Below, piece by piece: positions 15,524 to 23,846 of a stretch of 28,051 nt of DNA (position 1 is the first letter of the stretch; each line of letters begins with the position of its first letter). The notes beneath the pieces were generated by a model. The model did not search any database. It saw only the letters and a program-made list of their open reading frames with translations, and was not told the DNA's origin. Origin of the DNA: JAPHTQ01 sp050295975 (lineage in GTDB: Bacteria > Pseudomonadota > Gammaproteobacteria > Thiohalomonadales > Thiohalomonadaceae); contig JBNKQR010000039.1 of NCBI GenBank assembly GCA_050295975.1, positions 1-28,051 of the forward strand, read 5' to 3'. Position numbers and translations under genes: made by a program.

Positions 15524-16507
15524 TCACACAACGACCTGGTTTCGGCCAGCTTCTTTGGCGGTATACATTTTCACATCACAGGACTTTAACCATTCCGTTA
15601 CATCCATATTTTCCAGAAAACGGCTGACGCCAATACTGAGCGTGATTTTTTGATCCCCTATGAGCAGGCTATGCTCCACCTCGTGGCGCAGCTTCTCTGC
15701 CACTCTGGCTCCATGATGCTCATCGGTGTTGTGTGCAAGCAGGAGAAACTCATCCCCACCGACGCGGAAAACCATATCGCTGCTACGGGCACGGGCCCTG
15801 ATCAACTCACCCAGGGTTTCCAGGATTCGGTCGCCAATATCATGCCCATGCGTATCATTAATCTCCTTAAAACCGTCGATATCGAAACTGAGCAGGGTCA
15901 TCGGTACCCCTGAGCGTTGGCTTTGCGCCATCGCATGTTGCAGGGCGTCGTTCAGCAGAGTGCGGTTGTACAACCCGGTCAATGTATCGGTTACCGCTTT
16001 CCCATGCAGCAAGCGGTAAAGAATACTGATTACACGCATGGAGATATAGGCAAACAGACTCACACCTAGCAATACCGCGGTGAAACGAAAGGCCGGAGCG
16101 GGCTCCAGAACATACCAGGCAGCTGGAAGGATCGCTGCCAGACTCAGGAGATTAAAAACCCAGGCCCGCTTTTCCGGCAGAATGAAGTAGTAGGCCACCA
16201 CCAGCAGAAAAGGCCAGTAACTTCCCGGCGCACCAAGCTCTATCAGCGCATAGGTAACGGTGAAACCACCGATTGGCGCCACCAGCCAGGTATTGATCCA
16301 GAGGCTGTATTTTCCCTGACTGCCGTACCAGACATTGACCCCGCATACGGCAATAATCAACAGTGAGGCGATGGTGATGATATACCGTTGCTCGGCATAG
16401 TCATGTAACGCGAATGGCGTTAGAACGAACATCATCGTCAATGAACAACCAAGTGTCGTCTTGATCAAAAAATCAGGAATCATTGTATCTGTGTGCTGTA
16501 TTTTCAT
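15524..16507 (-). CDS. Membrane diguanylate cyclase (GGDEF)
   Basis: A 327-residue protein. Residues about 15-165 hold around six hydrophobic segments forming a membrane sensor module. The GGDEF domain spans about 170-327. Its catalytic motif is intact at residues 250-254. An allosteric inhibition site, RSSD (241-244), stands exactly five residues before it. DTLTGLYNR at 174-182 and LSFDIDGFKEINDTHGHD mark the substrate and metal sites. It should make c-di-GMP and be subject to product inhibition. The signal sensed by the membrane part is unknown. No EAL domain is present. It starts at an ATG at 16507 and is followed after 3 nt by a small unknown gene. Confidence 0.92.
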   Translation of the reverse strand: MKIQHTDTMIPDFLIKTTLGCSLTMMFVLTPFALHDYAEQRYIITIASLLIIAVCGVNVWYGSQGKYSLWINTWLVAPIGGFTVTYALIELGAPGSYWPFLLVVAYYFILPEKRAWVFNLLSLAAILPAAWYVLEPAPAFRFTAVLLGVSLFAYISMRVISILYRLLHGKAVTDTLTGLYNRTLLNDALQHAMAQSQRSGVPMTLLSFDIDGFKEINDTHGHDIGDRILETLGELIRARARSSDMVFRVGGDEFLLLAHNTDEHHGARVAEKLRHEVEHSLLIGDQKITLSIGVSRFLENMDVTEWLKSCDVKMYTAKEAGRNQVVV

Positions 16508-16629
16508 TGTTGGCGCTTTCCTTGCCTTATTTATAATTAACTTCTGCCCTTACTGTCGGTCGACTACTACTCAGTAGTCCTTTCCATTTAAACGTGTTCT
16601 GCCCCGATTCCATTCCAGAACTTGTTTTC

Positions 16630-16656
16630 CCTTGCGTTCCTTCGCGTCCTTCGTGG
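16630..16656. repeat. Short 9-bp tandem repeat downstream of pepN
   Basis: Three imperfect 9-bp units, CCTTGCGTT, CCTTCGCGT and CCTTCGTGG, lie back to back in the 163-nt spacer between pepN and the diguanylate cyclase gene. I recall similar strings as dispersed intergenic sequences in other bacterial genomes, from memory only. Nothing else is recognised in this spacer. Confidence 0.5.
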
Positions 16657-16670
16657 TTAATTATCTTTCT

Positions 16671-19304
16671 TTATCCCAAACTCTTACTCACCACCTCATA
16701 AACATCTTTAGATGGCTTCCCATCCAGTATCCGTTGCAGTTGTGCACGGATCATTTCCTGGCGCGATTTATCGTAACGCCGCCACTGGGTCAGCGGGGTC
16801 AACATGCGTGAGGTCACCTGCGGGTTGAGTTTGTCGAGTTCGATAATGAAGTCGGTGAGGAACTTGTAACCTTCTCCATCGGCACGATGGAAGGCGACCG
16901 GGTTGCGCATACCGAAAGCGCCGTAGAGGGCACGCACACGGTTAGGGTTCTTGAGGTTGAAGTCCTTGTGTTGTGCCAGTTGTTTCACCTCGTCGAAGGT
17001 TTCAGCTAGCGGTGCCATGGCCTGTATGCCGAACCATTTATCCAGCACCAGGCTGTCACTTTTCCACTTTTCGTAAAAGTCCTGTAACGCGTTGACCGCA
17101 TGAGCGTGACCGTTGAACACCAGTGCACTGAGTGCAGCCAGTACATCGGTCATGTTGTCGCTGTTGCGGTACTGTTCGTTGCAGGTGGTTGCAACAGTTT
17201 CGTCATCGAGCAGCATCAGGTAGCTCAAACAACGGTTTTTCAGGCGGCGACGTCCCATGGCGGCGGGGTCGAGGCTGTAGGCGACCTTACTGTTGCAGGC
17301 ATCGTAACTCTTCTTGAAAGCTTCGCAGTGTTCTTTAGCCAACGCTTTACGCAGTGAGAGATGCACCTCATGCAGCAGCAGCGGATCGACTTCCTCTATA
17401 AATCCGGCGACGTAGCTTTCATCGGGCAGGGTGATCGCCTCGGCGATCAGTGCTTGATCCAGTTGGGTGTCTGCCAAGGTGTGGCCGATTGCAGCAGAGA
17501 GACCGCTGTGTGTGGCGGGTGCGGTTCCCGCTTTCGCCGCTTCATAGTTTTTCAGCAGCACACGCAACGCCAGCTGTTGCCCTGCTTCCCAGCGGTTAAA
17601 GGAGTCGTTGTCGTGGCCCATAAGGAAGGCCAGCTCTTCATCGCTGTACTCCATCTGCAATTTGATCGGTGCCGAGAAGCCGCGCAACAGTGACGGCACG
17701 CTGCCCTGTGGCACCTCTTCAAAGGTGAAGGATTGCTCCGCCTGTTCCAGTAGCAGGATGCGCTCTTCCCCTGACGCGTTCTTTTCACCTTGCAGACGTA
17801 GCGGCAGTGGTTTGCCGTGCTCATCGAGCAGCGCGGTCTTCAGCGGAATGGGCAATGGCTGTTTGGTTTCCTGTCCCGGTGTCGGCAGGGTGTGCTGGCT
17901 CAGGTGTAGGGTCAGGCGTTTATCACCCGCATGGTATTCGCGCTTCACTGTCACCTGTGGCGTGCCTGCCTGACGGTACCAGTTTAGGAAAGTAGTCAGG
18001 TCATAGTCGTTGGCATCGGCCATCGCCTGGACAAAATCCTCGCAGGTGACCGCCTGACCATCGTGACGCTCAAAGTAGAGATCACTGCCCTTGCGGAAAC
18101 CCTCTGCGCCTAGAATGGTGTGCAGCATGCGGATCAGCTCCGCGCCCTTTTCGTAAACGGTGAGGGTGTAGAAGTTGTTGATCTCCACATAGGCGTCGGG
18201 ACGCACCGGATGGGCCATCGGCCCAGCGTCTTCGGCAAACTGGTGGCTGCGCAGCATGGTGACATCGTCGATGCGCTGCACTGCGGCGGAGTTCATATCG
18301 GCGGAGAACTGTTGATCGCGGAAAACAGTGAAGCCCTCTTTCAGACTGAGTTGGAACCAGTCACGACAGGTGACGCGGTTGCCCGACCAATTGTGAAAAT
18401 ATTCGTGGCCGATCACCCCTTCGATGCCGTAGAAGTCGATGTCGGTGGCGGTCTCCTGCTTGGCCAGCACGTAGCGCGAATTGAAGATGTTGAGGCCCTT
18501 ATTCTCCATCGCGCCCATGTTGAAGTCGTCCACCGCAACGATCATGAAGATGTCTAGATCGTATTCACGACCGAAAACCTTTTCGTCCCAGGCCATCGAT
18601 TTTTTCAGCGAGGTCATGGCGTGGGCGGTTTTGTCTTCGTTGCCGTGTTGCACGTAGATCTGCAGGGTGACATCACGGCCGCTCATGGTGGTGAAGCGAT
18701 CTTCAATGCAGGCGAGATCCCCGGCGACCAGAGCGAAGAGGTAACAGGGTTTGCGATGCGGGTCGTTCCAGGTGACGAAGTGTTTGCCGCCATCTAACTC
18801 GCCGCGTTCGATCGGATTGCCGTTGGAGAGCAGCACCGGGTATTTGCTCTTGTCGGCGATCACAGTGGTGGTGAAGGTCGTCATCACATCGGGACGATCC
18901 GGGTAATAGGTGATCTTGCGGAAACCCTCCGCCTCGCACTGGGTGCAGAAGTTGCCGCTCGACAGATAGAGCCCTTCCAGCGCGGTGTTGGCGGCGGGAT
19001 TAATGCGGGTGACTATCTCCAGTGCAAACGCCGCGGGTGGGTTGTGCAGGGTGAGTGATTCCTCTTCGACGCTGTATTCGCTTTTCGCCACATCGTTGCC
19101 ATCGATGCGCAGCGCCAGCAGTTCCAGATCCTGACCGTCGAGGTGCAGCGGTGCCGCTTCCCCCCTGGCGCGCAGTTGCAGCGTGGCCGTCACCTCGGTG
19201 GCCGAGTCGTCGAGATCGAAACGCAGATTCAGCGATTCGACTTCATAGGGGAACGGGGTGTAGTCCTTGAGGTAGATGGTCTGCGGGGCGGTTTCTTTAT
19301 TCAT
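16671..19304 (-). CDS. pepN: PepN: aminopeptidase N (M1 zinc metallopeptidase)
   Basis: An 877-residue M1 aminopeptidase that removes N-terminal residues from peptides in the cytoplasm and serves general peptide turnover. The exopeptidase motif GAMENKGLN lies near residue 260. The zinc site HEYFHNWSGNR lies near 295, with the third ligand in LSLKEG 18 residues after the second His. An N-terminal beta domain precedes this, and a long helical C-terminal domain follows, as in the E. coli enzyme (870 residues). The ATG at 19304 gives the family start MNKETAPQTIYLKDYTPFPYEVE. It begins 10 nt after the cobS stop on the same strand, so it appears to be the last gene of the cobUTCS unit. That placement is unusual. 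Confidence 0.96.
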   Translation of the reverse strand: MNKETAPQTIYLKDYTPFPYEVESLNLRFDLDDSATEVTATLQLRARGEAAPLHLDGQDLELLALRIDGNDVAKSEYSVEEESLTLHNPPAAFALEIVTRINPAANTALEGLYLSSGNFCTQCEAEGFRKITYYPDRPDVMTTFTTTVIADKSKYPVLLSNGNPIERGELDGGKHFVTWNDPHRKPCYLFALVAGDLACIEDRFTTMSGRDVTLQIYVQHGNEDKTAHAMTSLKKSMAWDEKVFGREYDLDIFMIVAVDDFNMGAMENKGLNIFNSRYVLAKQETATDIDFYGIEGVIGHEYFHNWSGNRVTCRDWFQLSLKEGFTVFRDQQFSADMNSAAVQRIDDVTMLRSHQFAEDAGPMAHPVRPDAYVEINNFYTLTVYEKGAELIRMLHTILGAEGFRKGSDLYFERHDGQAVTCEDFVQAMADANDYDLTTFLNWYRQAGTPQVTVKREYHAGDKRLTLHLSQHTLPTPGQETKQPLPIPLKTALLDEHGKPLPLRLQGEKNASGEERILLLEQAEQSFTFEEVPQGSVPSLLRGFSAPIKLQMEYSDEELAFLMGHDNDSFNRWEAGQQLALRVLLKNYEAAKAGTAPATHSGLSAAIGHTLADTQLDQALIAEAITLPDESYVAGFIEEVDPLLLHEVHLSLRKALAKEHCEAFKKSYDACNSKVAYSLDPAAMGRRRLKNRCLSYLMLLDDETVATTCNEQYRNSDNMTDVLAALSALVFNGHAHAVNALQDFYEKWKSDSLVLDKWFGIQAMAPLAETFDEVKQLAQHKDFNLKNPNRVRALYGAFGMRNPVAFHRADGEGYKFLTDFIIELDKLNPQVTSRMLTPLTQWRRYDKSRQEMIRAQLQRILDGKPSKDVYEVVSKSLG

Positions 19305-19314
19305 CGTTCACTCG

Positions 19315-20043
19315 TTAAAGATTTATGTTCAGGGCCATCACCACCAGGGCGAGGCATTCAAGCAACTCCAGCATGGCACCGGCGGTGTCGCCGGTAAAGC
19401 CGCCAAGTCTCTTTATAAGGGCGTGGCGCAGCAACCACCAGAGCAGCGCGCTAGCGATTAACAGTATCGCGCCGTGCCACTGCCATACAATTAGCACCGC
19501 TGCGGTGACCAGCAAGGCGCCGATAATGACCGCCACACGGGGGCTGTGACGTGCCAGCGCCTCGCCGATGCCACCGGGGCGGACGTAGCGGGTGGTCACA
19601 AACAGCAGCGCGGTGCCGCTGCGGGCCAGCGCCGGGATCAACAGCAACGCCATCGGTGGCAGAGCAACGAGGGCGGCGAACTTGAGCAACAACGTCACCA
19701 CGATGGCAGCGACGCCCATCGGCCCGCTGGCCGGGTCTTTCATGATCTCCAGGGTACGTTCACGATTCCCCATGCCGCCGACCCAGGCGTCGGCGGTGTC
19801 GGCGAGGCCGTCGAGATGCAGTGCACCGCTGAGGCCAACCCACAACGCCAGCAGGATCGCGGCAGTGAGCAACGGTGGTTGGCCCTGTAGCAACCACGCC
19901 ACACCGTAGAGGATGGCGCCGAGCAACAGGCCCACTAGCGGATACCAGAGTAAAGAACGACCGACCTGCTGCGCCTGAATATCGTGCAGTGTCGGCGTCG
20001 GCAGACGGGTGAGGAATTGCAGTGCCAGCCAGAAGGAACGCAT
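19315..20043 (-). CDS. cobS: CobS: adenosylcobinamide-GDP ribazoletransferase
   Basis: A 242-residue inner-membrane enzyme that joins alpha-ribazole (or its phosphate) to adenosylcobinamide-GDP, completing the nucleotide loop. The N-terminus MRSFWLALQFLTRLPTPTL, HLDGLADTADAWVGG and DPASGPMGVAAIV are diagnostic. Several hydrophobic helices follow. I choose the ATG at 20043. It gives the usual family start and lies 2 nt after the cobC stop. A GTG at 20076 in the same frame would add 11 atypical residues inside cobC. Ten bases separate its stop from pepN. Its partners CobU, CobT and CobC are immediately upstream in the same direction. Confidence 0.95.
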   Translation of the reverse strand: MRSFWLALQFLTRLPTPTLHDIQAQQVGRSLLWYPLVGLLLGAILYGVAWLLQGQPPLLTAAILLALWVGLSGALHLDGLADTADAWVGGMGNRERTLEIMKDPASGPMGVAAIVVTLLLKFAALVALPPMALLLIPALARSGTALLFVTTRYVRPGGIGEALARHSPRVAVIIGALLVTAAVLIVWQWHGAILLIASALLWWLLRHALIKRLGGFTGDTAGAMLELLECLALVVMALNINL

Positions 20044-20045
20044 GG

Positions 20046-20651
20046 TTACGAACCCGGGAAGACCAGTTGCGGCCACTGCTCGCCGTGGCGACCGCTGTCG
20101 ATGCGGATACGGACGATGGCGGCGTTGCGCGGATCGAAGCGGTAGAAACTCTCCAGCGGCAGGTCGAGCAGATGCAGCAGCAGGACACGCATCATTCCGG
20201 CGTGGCCGACCAACAGCAGGTGTTCACCCGCGTAGCGATCGAGCATCTCGAGCCAGGTGGTGATCACCCGTTGCTGGAAATCGAGCAACGGTTCGCCACC
20301 GGGTGGCGTGTTGCGCACCGGATCGTTCCAGAAGGCGGAGATGGCGTCGTTATCTTCCATCAACAACTCTTCGGCACTCTTACCCTCCCACTCGCCGAAG
20401 CCGACCTCGCGGAAACCGGGGTTAAGTTCTACTTCGAGATCGCGTTCTGTACCCAGCTTGTGGGCAAAGTCGGCACAACGGCAGAGATCGGAACTGACGA
20501 TCCGCTGCCACTCGTTGCGCCCTGCTACCGCGTCGTGCATCTGTTGCCAGCCCTTTTCGCTCAGCGGATCGTCGAGCTGGCCGCGGTATTTGGAACCGCC
20601 GACCGGTTCGCCATGGCGCAGGATGTCGATGATGGTTGTCTGTTCTGTCAT
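20046..20651 (-). CDS. cobC: CobC: alpha-ribazole phosphatase (histidine phosphatase family)
   Basis: A 201-residue member of the histidine phosphatase superfamily. The phospho-accepting His13 lies in LRHGEPVGG, and the second catalytic His in LLVGHAGMMRVLLLHLL. GFGEWEGKSAEEL is the typical middle block. It should remove phosphate from alpha-ribazole-5'-phosphate or adenosylcobalamin-5'-phosphate. The family is broad, but the position between cobT and cobS supports the CobC role. The ATG at 20651 is followed by MTEQTTIIDILRHGE. The gap to the cobT stop is 59 nt and holds a REP-like palindrome, while the gap to cobS is 2 nt. Transcription probably runs through the palindrome from cobUT. Confidence 0.88.
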   Translation of the reverse strand: MTEQTTIIDILRHGEPVGGSKYRGQLDDPLSEKGWQQMHDAVAGRNEWQRIVSSDLCRCADFAHKLGTERDLEVELNPGFREVGFGEWEGKSAEELLMEDNDAISAFWNDPVRNTPPGGEPLLDFQQRVITTWLEMLDRYAGEHLLLVGHAGMMRVLLLHLLDLPLESFYRFDPRNAAIVRIRIDSGRHGEQWPQLVFPGS

Positions 20652-20664
20652 TCGGTAGCTTCCC

Positions 20665-20690
20665 GTCGGATTACGCTGCGCTAATCCGAC
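20665..20690. repeat. REP-like palindrome, copy 2
   Basis: GTCGGATTA (20665-20673) and TAATCCGAC (20682-20690) form a perfect 9-bp stem around an 8-nt loop, CGCTGCGC. It shares both arms and the following CCTAT with the copy at 9973-10000 but has a different loop. It stands between cobT and cobC, inside an operon rather than at a convergent junction. Confidence 0.78.
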
Positions 20691-20710
20691 CTATAATAAC
20701 TCGCTATAAA

Positions 20711-21763
20711 TCAGTTTGATTCGGCGACACCCGCTTCAGCAAACGTAGCCATATTGTTATGCAGCGCACAGGCAAGACGCAGCAGCGGCACACAGGTGGC
20801 GGCGCCGCTGCCTTCGCCAAGGCGCATACCGAGATCGAGCAGCGGCTGTTTGTCGATGGCCATGACCATGGCGGCGTGGCCCGGCTCAGCGGAGGCGTGG
20901 GAGAGGAACAGCCACGGTTCGATGGACGGGTTGATGCGCAGCGCGGCCAGTGCGGCCGCGGTGGCGATGAAACCATCCACCAGCACGACGATACCGCGTT
21001 GTGCCGCAGCGATATAGGCACCGGCCAGCGCGGCGATCTCGAAACCACCGACGCATCGCAGTACTTCCAGCGGACCACTGAGATCGCCATCGTGCAGCAT
21101 CAATGCCTTGCCAATGACCTCGGCTTTACGCGAAATGCCTTGTGCATCGAGACCGGTGCCGGGACCTGCCAGTTCAGCCGGAGATTTGTGCAGCAGTGCG
21201 GCGGCGATGGCAGTAGCGGAGGTTGTATTGGCGATGCCCATCTCACCACCGATAAAGAGTTCGCAGCCATCGGCCGCGGCACGGTCTACTGCATCGCGGC
21301 CTGCGGCCAGTGCCTGTTGCAGTTGTTCTTCGCTCATCGCTGGGCCGTTACAAAAATTAGCCGTTCCGGGTGCGACACGACAATCAACCACTCCGGGCAG
21401 CCCATCGCTGGCAGAGAGCGCACCGACGTTGGCCACTTCCAGTCGTGCGCCCAACTCCTTGGCCAACACACTGATCGCCGCACCGCCGTGGGCGAAGTTG
21501 GCGATCATCGCCGCGGTCACCTCCTGGGGAAAGGCGGAGACGCCCTCCTCCGCCACGCCGTGGTCGGCGGCGAAGACGGTGATGGCGACCTTCTCCAGTT
21601 GTGGCTTTTCGTGCCGCTGTAGCCCAGCCAGGGTCACCGCCAGGGTTTCCAGTCGACCAAGAGAACCGCGCGGTTTGGTCAGTTGCTCCTGCCGTGCTGT
21701 GGCGGCATCGAGGATGGATTGGTCGGCGGCAGGAACTTCGACCTGAAACCAGGGTGACGACAT
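20711..21763 (-). CDS. cobT: CobT: nicotinate-nucleotide-dimethylbenzimidazole phosphoribosyltransferase
   Basis: A 350-residue cytoplasmic enzyme that activates the lower-ligand base, moving ribose phosphate from nicotinate mononucleotide to dimethylbenzimidazole to give alpha-ribazole phosphate. Diagnostic blocks are TKPRGSLGRLE, FAADHGVAEEGVSAFPQEVT, FIGGEMGIANTTSATA and VLVDGFIATAAALAAL. The C-terminal LGEGSGAATCVPLLRLA carries the catalytic Glu. The length matches the family (about 350). The ATG at 21763 abuts the cobU stop, so cobU and cobT form one unit. Which benzimidazole or other base is used cannot be read from the sequence. No bluB or bza gene is present in the window. Confidence 0.96.
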   Translation of the reverse strand: MSSPWFQVEVPAADQSILDAATARQEQLTKPRGSLGRLETLAVTLAGLQRHEKPQLEKVAITVFAADHGVAEEGVSAFPQEVTAAMIANFAHGGAAISVLAKELGARLEVANVGALSASDGLPGVVDCRVAPGTANFCNGPAMSEEQLQQALAAGRDAVDRAAADGCELFIGGEMGIANTTSATAIAAALLHKSPAELAGPGTGLDAQGISRKAEVIGKALMLHDGDLSGPLEVLRCVGGFEIAALAGAYIAAAQRGIVVLVDGFIATAAALAALRINPSIEPWLFLSHASAEPGHAAMVMAIDKQPLLDLGMRLGEGSGAATCVPLLRLACALHNNMATFAEAGVAESN

Positions 21764-22276
21764 CTAGTTTGCTCCTTTCAATAGCATGGGTAGTCCGGCG
21801 GTGACGAAGCTGACCCGCTCGCAGCGGGCGGCCACCGCCTGGTGTAAACGGCCGCTCTCATCGCAAAAGCGGCGGGTAAGTTCACCCAGTGGCACGATGC
21901 CGAGACCGACCTCGTTGCTGACCAGGATGATCTCGCCCGGAAGTTGCGGTAACAGTTCGAGAAACTCACCGCGACGGCGCTCAAAGGAGGGAGCATCGGT
22001 CAACAAATTGGTAAGCCAGAGAGTGAGGCAGTCGACCAGCAGGCAGCGATCCGCTGCGGCGTGTTGTTTGAGCACGGCAGCTAGTTCCAGTGGTTCTTCC
22101 ACTAGTTCCCAGTGTGCCGGACGCTGTTGTTGGTGTCGCTCGATACGCTCAGCCATCTCATTATCGAGCGCCTGGGCGGTGGCGATGTAGGTGACGGCAA
22201 GGCCGCTGTCGGCAGCACGCTGCTCGGCCAGGGCACTTTTGCCAGAGCGGGCACCGCCGAGGATCAGTTCACGCAT
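21764..22276 (-). CDS. cobU: CobU: adenosylcobinamide kinase / guanylyltransferase
   Basis: A 170-residue bifunctional enzyme that phosphorylates adenosylcobinamide and then transfers GMP to give adenosylcobinamide-GDP. The P-loop GGARSGKSALAE starts near residue 7. TYIATAQALDNEM and RIERHQQQRPAHW follow, the latter holding the His that becomes guanylylated in the Salmonella enzyme. LLVDCLTLWLTNLL and LVSNEVGLGIVPLGELTRRF complete the family set. It starts at an ATG at 22276 and its TAG directly abuts cobT. I found no convincing promoter in the 100 nt upstream, which mainly holds the terminator of the ampDE operon. Confidence 0.95.
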   Translation of the reverse strand: MRELILGGARSGKSALAEQRAADSGLAVTYIATAQALDNEMAERIERHQQQRPAHWELVEEPLELAAVLKQHAAADRCLLVDCLTLWLTNLLTDAPSFERRRGEFLELLPQLPGEIILVSNEVGLGIVPLGELTRRFCDESGRLHQAVAARCERVSFVTAGLPMLLKGAN

Positions 22277-22313
22277 GGTTTAATTCGTCGGCTGTGAAAA
22301 GATGACATGATAG

Positions 22314-22351
22314 CAAACAAAAAGAGCGCGCCCCTTGCGGTGACGCGCTCT
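22314..22351 (-). terminator. Rho-independent terminator after ampE
   Basis: On the minus strand, AGAGCGCG (22351-22344) pairs with CGCGCTCT (22330-22323) over 8 bp around a 13-nt loop. TTTTTGTTTG follows. It lies 26 nt past the ampE stop and closes the DUF1538-to-ampE operon before cobU. Confidence 0.85.
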
Positions 22352-22376
22352 CATATTAAAAAGAATCGGTTAGAAG

Positions 22377-23252
22377 CTAGCTCATCCAGCCTGCGAGGGT
22401 AAACAGTGCTGCGATGCCGAGGAACACCACCACGGCGCGCCGTATCAGGGCGATGGTTTCGTGCACCAGTGCGACGTCATGCTCGTGACCATCCTCTTCT
22501 TCGCCCGGTACGTAACCCAGTGCGCCAAGGCCGCTGGCGATCAATATGAGATGGCTACCCTGCTCCCAGTCATCCTGACGCTCCTGAATACGCCAAGCAT
22601 GCAGGGCATCGACGAAGCTACCGGCAAAGGCAAATGCCAGGGCGCAGAGGCGTGAGGAGGGCCAGTCGAGAATGGCGTGCAGACGTCGGGCCGCTTCTGC
22701 AACCGCACTCTGCTCCTCACTCCAGCTGTTGTTTGCCAGTTGTGAAGTGAGACGGTAGAGAATGGCGCCGGTTGGACCCAGTACCAGGAACCAGATGAGG
22801 ACGGCAAAGATCCGCTCATTGGCTTCTACCAGTGAGGTCTGGATAATCTCGCGGGTAAGGTATGCCTCACCGCCTTCAGCACTCTGGCCCAGCAGTACAG
22901 AGGCGTGCTCTTTGGCTGATTCCTGGTCGTCGCGCTCCTCTGCCTCGACATAGGCCTCGATCTGGGCTTCCAGATCGTGGGGGCCGAAACTGAACAACAG
23001 GATCACCACCGAGAAGGCGAGTCCGAGAACGAACCACCAGTGGGTCAGGTAGTATTCCGCACTGAGAATGACAAGTACGGGTACCAACAGTATCAACAGA
23101 ACACTCAGAGCACCGTTCGCCGCTTGCAGGCCGGAGAGGCGTTGCATCAACCATCCGGCATAATGGCGAAACCAGCTAAAGTTTCTGAACTCCTCCATTG
23201 AACCCAGAAAACGTTCAACCACCAGGCTGATCAGAATTGCGATAAGTTCCAT
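22377..23252 (-). CDS. ampE: AmpE: membrane protein of the ampDE pair
   Basis: A 291-residue inner-membrane protein of the AmpE family, distantly related to CbiB/CobD. It starts MELIAILISLVVERFLGS, like E. coli AmpE, and has about four hydrophobic segments, two near the N-terminus (around 50-90), one near 150 and one at the C-terminus. A soluble acidic region near 95-140 contains FGPHDLEAQIEAYVEAE, comparable to the E. coli hinge. LTREIIQTSLVEANERIFAVL and LDWPSSRLCALAFAFAG are family-like. AmpE has been linked to beta-lactamase induction signalling, but its biochemistry is unclear. It lies 18 nt after ampD. Because cobU is next door I considered CbiB, but the start, loop and ampD partner favour AmpE. 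Confidence 0.85.
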   Translation of the reverse strand: MELIAILISLVVERFLGSMEEFRNFSWFRHYAGWLMQRLSGLQAANGALSVLLILLVPVLVILSAEYYLTHWWFVLGLAFSVVILLFSFGPHDLEAQIEAYVEAEERDDQESAKEHASVLLGQSAEGGEAYLTREIIQTSLVEANERIFAVLIWFLVLGPTGAILYRLTSQLANNSWSEEQSAVAEAARRLHAILDWPSSRLCALAFAFAGSFVDALHAWRIQERQDDWEQGSHLILIASGLGALGYVPGEEEDGHEHDVALVHETIALIRRAVVVFLGIAALFTLAGWMS

Positions 23253-23270
23253 ATATTTTTGTCTCGTGCT

Positions 23271-23846
23271 TCAGGCTGATTGAATATTGCTGTGTGTAAG
23301 TTTGGCGTATAGCGTGTCCCAATCAAAAGCAGGGCCGGGATCGGTTTTGCGTTCCGGTGCAATATCGCTGTGTCCCACCATACGCTTACGGCTGATTGTA
23401 GGATAGGTCTGTTCCAGTGCGGTAATCAATTCGGCTAAGGTATCGTATTGTATCTTTTCATAGGGTACTTCATCTGCACCCTCAAGTTCGATACCGATAG
23501 AAAAATCGTTGCAACGCTCTCGCCCTTCAAAATTTGAGGCCCCTGCGTGCCAGGCGCGCAGCTGGAACGGTACGTACTGCACCACTTCACCGTCCCGACG
23601 AATTAAAAGATGGGATGAGACCTTTTGCTGGTGAATTTCTGCAAAATAAGGATGCACATTGGGGTCGAGACGATTGCTGAACAGGGCGTCGATCCATGGG
23701 CCACCGAACTGCTGCGGCGGCAGACTGATGTTGTGGATCACAATCAGCTCCGGTTCTGCACCGTCTGGGCGCTCATCGCAATTGGGTGAGGCTACCTGTC
23801 GCGCCTCGCGCAACAAACCGCTCGCCCTGTCGATATGCAGGCTCAC
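23271..23846 (-). CDS. ampD: AmpD: 1,6-anhydro-N-acetylmuramyl-L-alanine amidase
   Basis: A 191-residue zinc amidase of the amidase_2 family. It cleaves the amide bond of anhydro-muropeptides in the cytoplasm during peptidoglycan recycling, which keeps AmpC-type beta-lactamase induction low. Zinc ligands are His38 in IVIHNISLPP, His159 in VGHSDIAPE and Asp169 in RKTDPGPAFDW. The catalytic Glu120 lies in SIGIELEG and Lys167 is present, so the enzyme looks fully active. No signal peptide is seen, as expected for AmpD and unlike AmiD. The start is GTG at 23846, overlapping the thioredoxin-like stop by 4 nt (GTGA). It is followed by ampE after 18 nt. Confidence 0.95.
   Translation of the reverse strand: MSLHIDRASGLLREARQVASPNCDERPDGAEPELIVIHNISLPPQQFGGPWIDALFSNRLDPNVHPYFAEIHQQKVSSHLLIRRDGEVVQYVPFQLRAWHAGASNFEGRERCNDFSIGIELEGADEVPYEKIQYDTLAELITALEQTYPTISRKRMVGHSDIAPERKTDPGPAFDWDTLYAKLTHSNIQSA

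Noticed and set aside
20759..21622. 287-residue plus-strand frame opposite cobT
   Set aside because: It is Gly/Arg/His/Gln rich with no recognisable motif, and cobT in the other strand is diagnostic.
22377..23252. CbiB/CobD (cobinamide-phosphate synthase) instead of AmpE
   Set aside because: The families are related and cobU is adjacent, but the N-terminus, the acidic loop and the ampD partner fit AmpE, and a terminator separates it from cobU.
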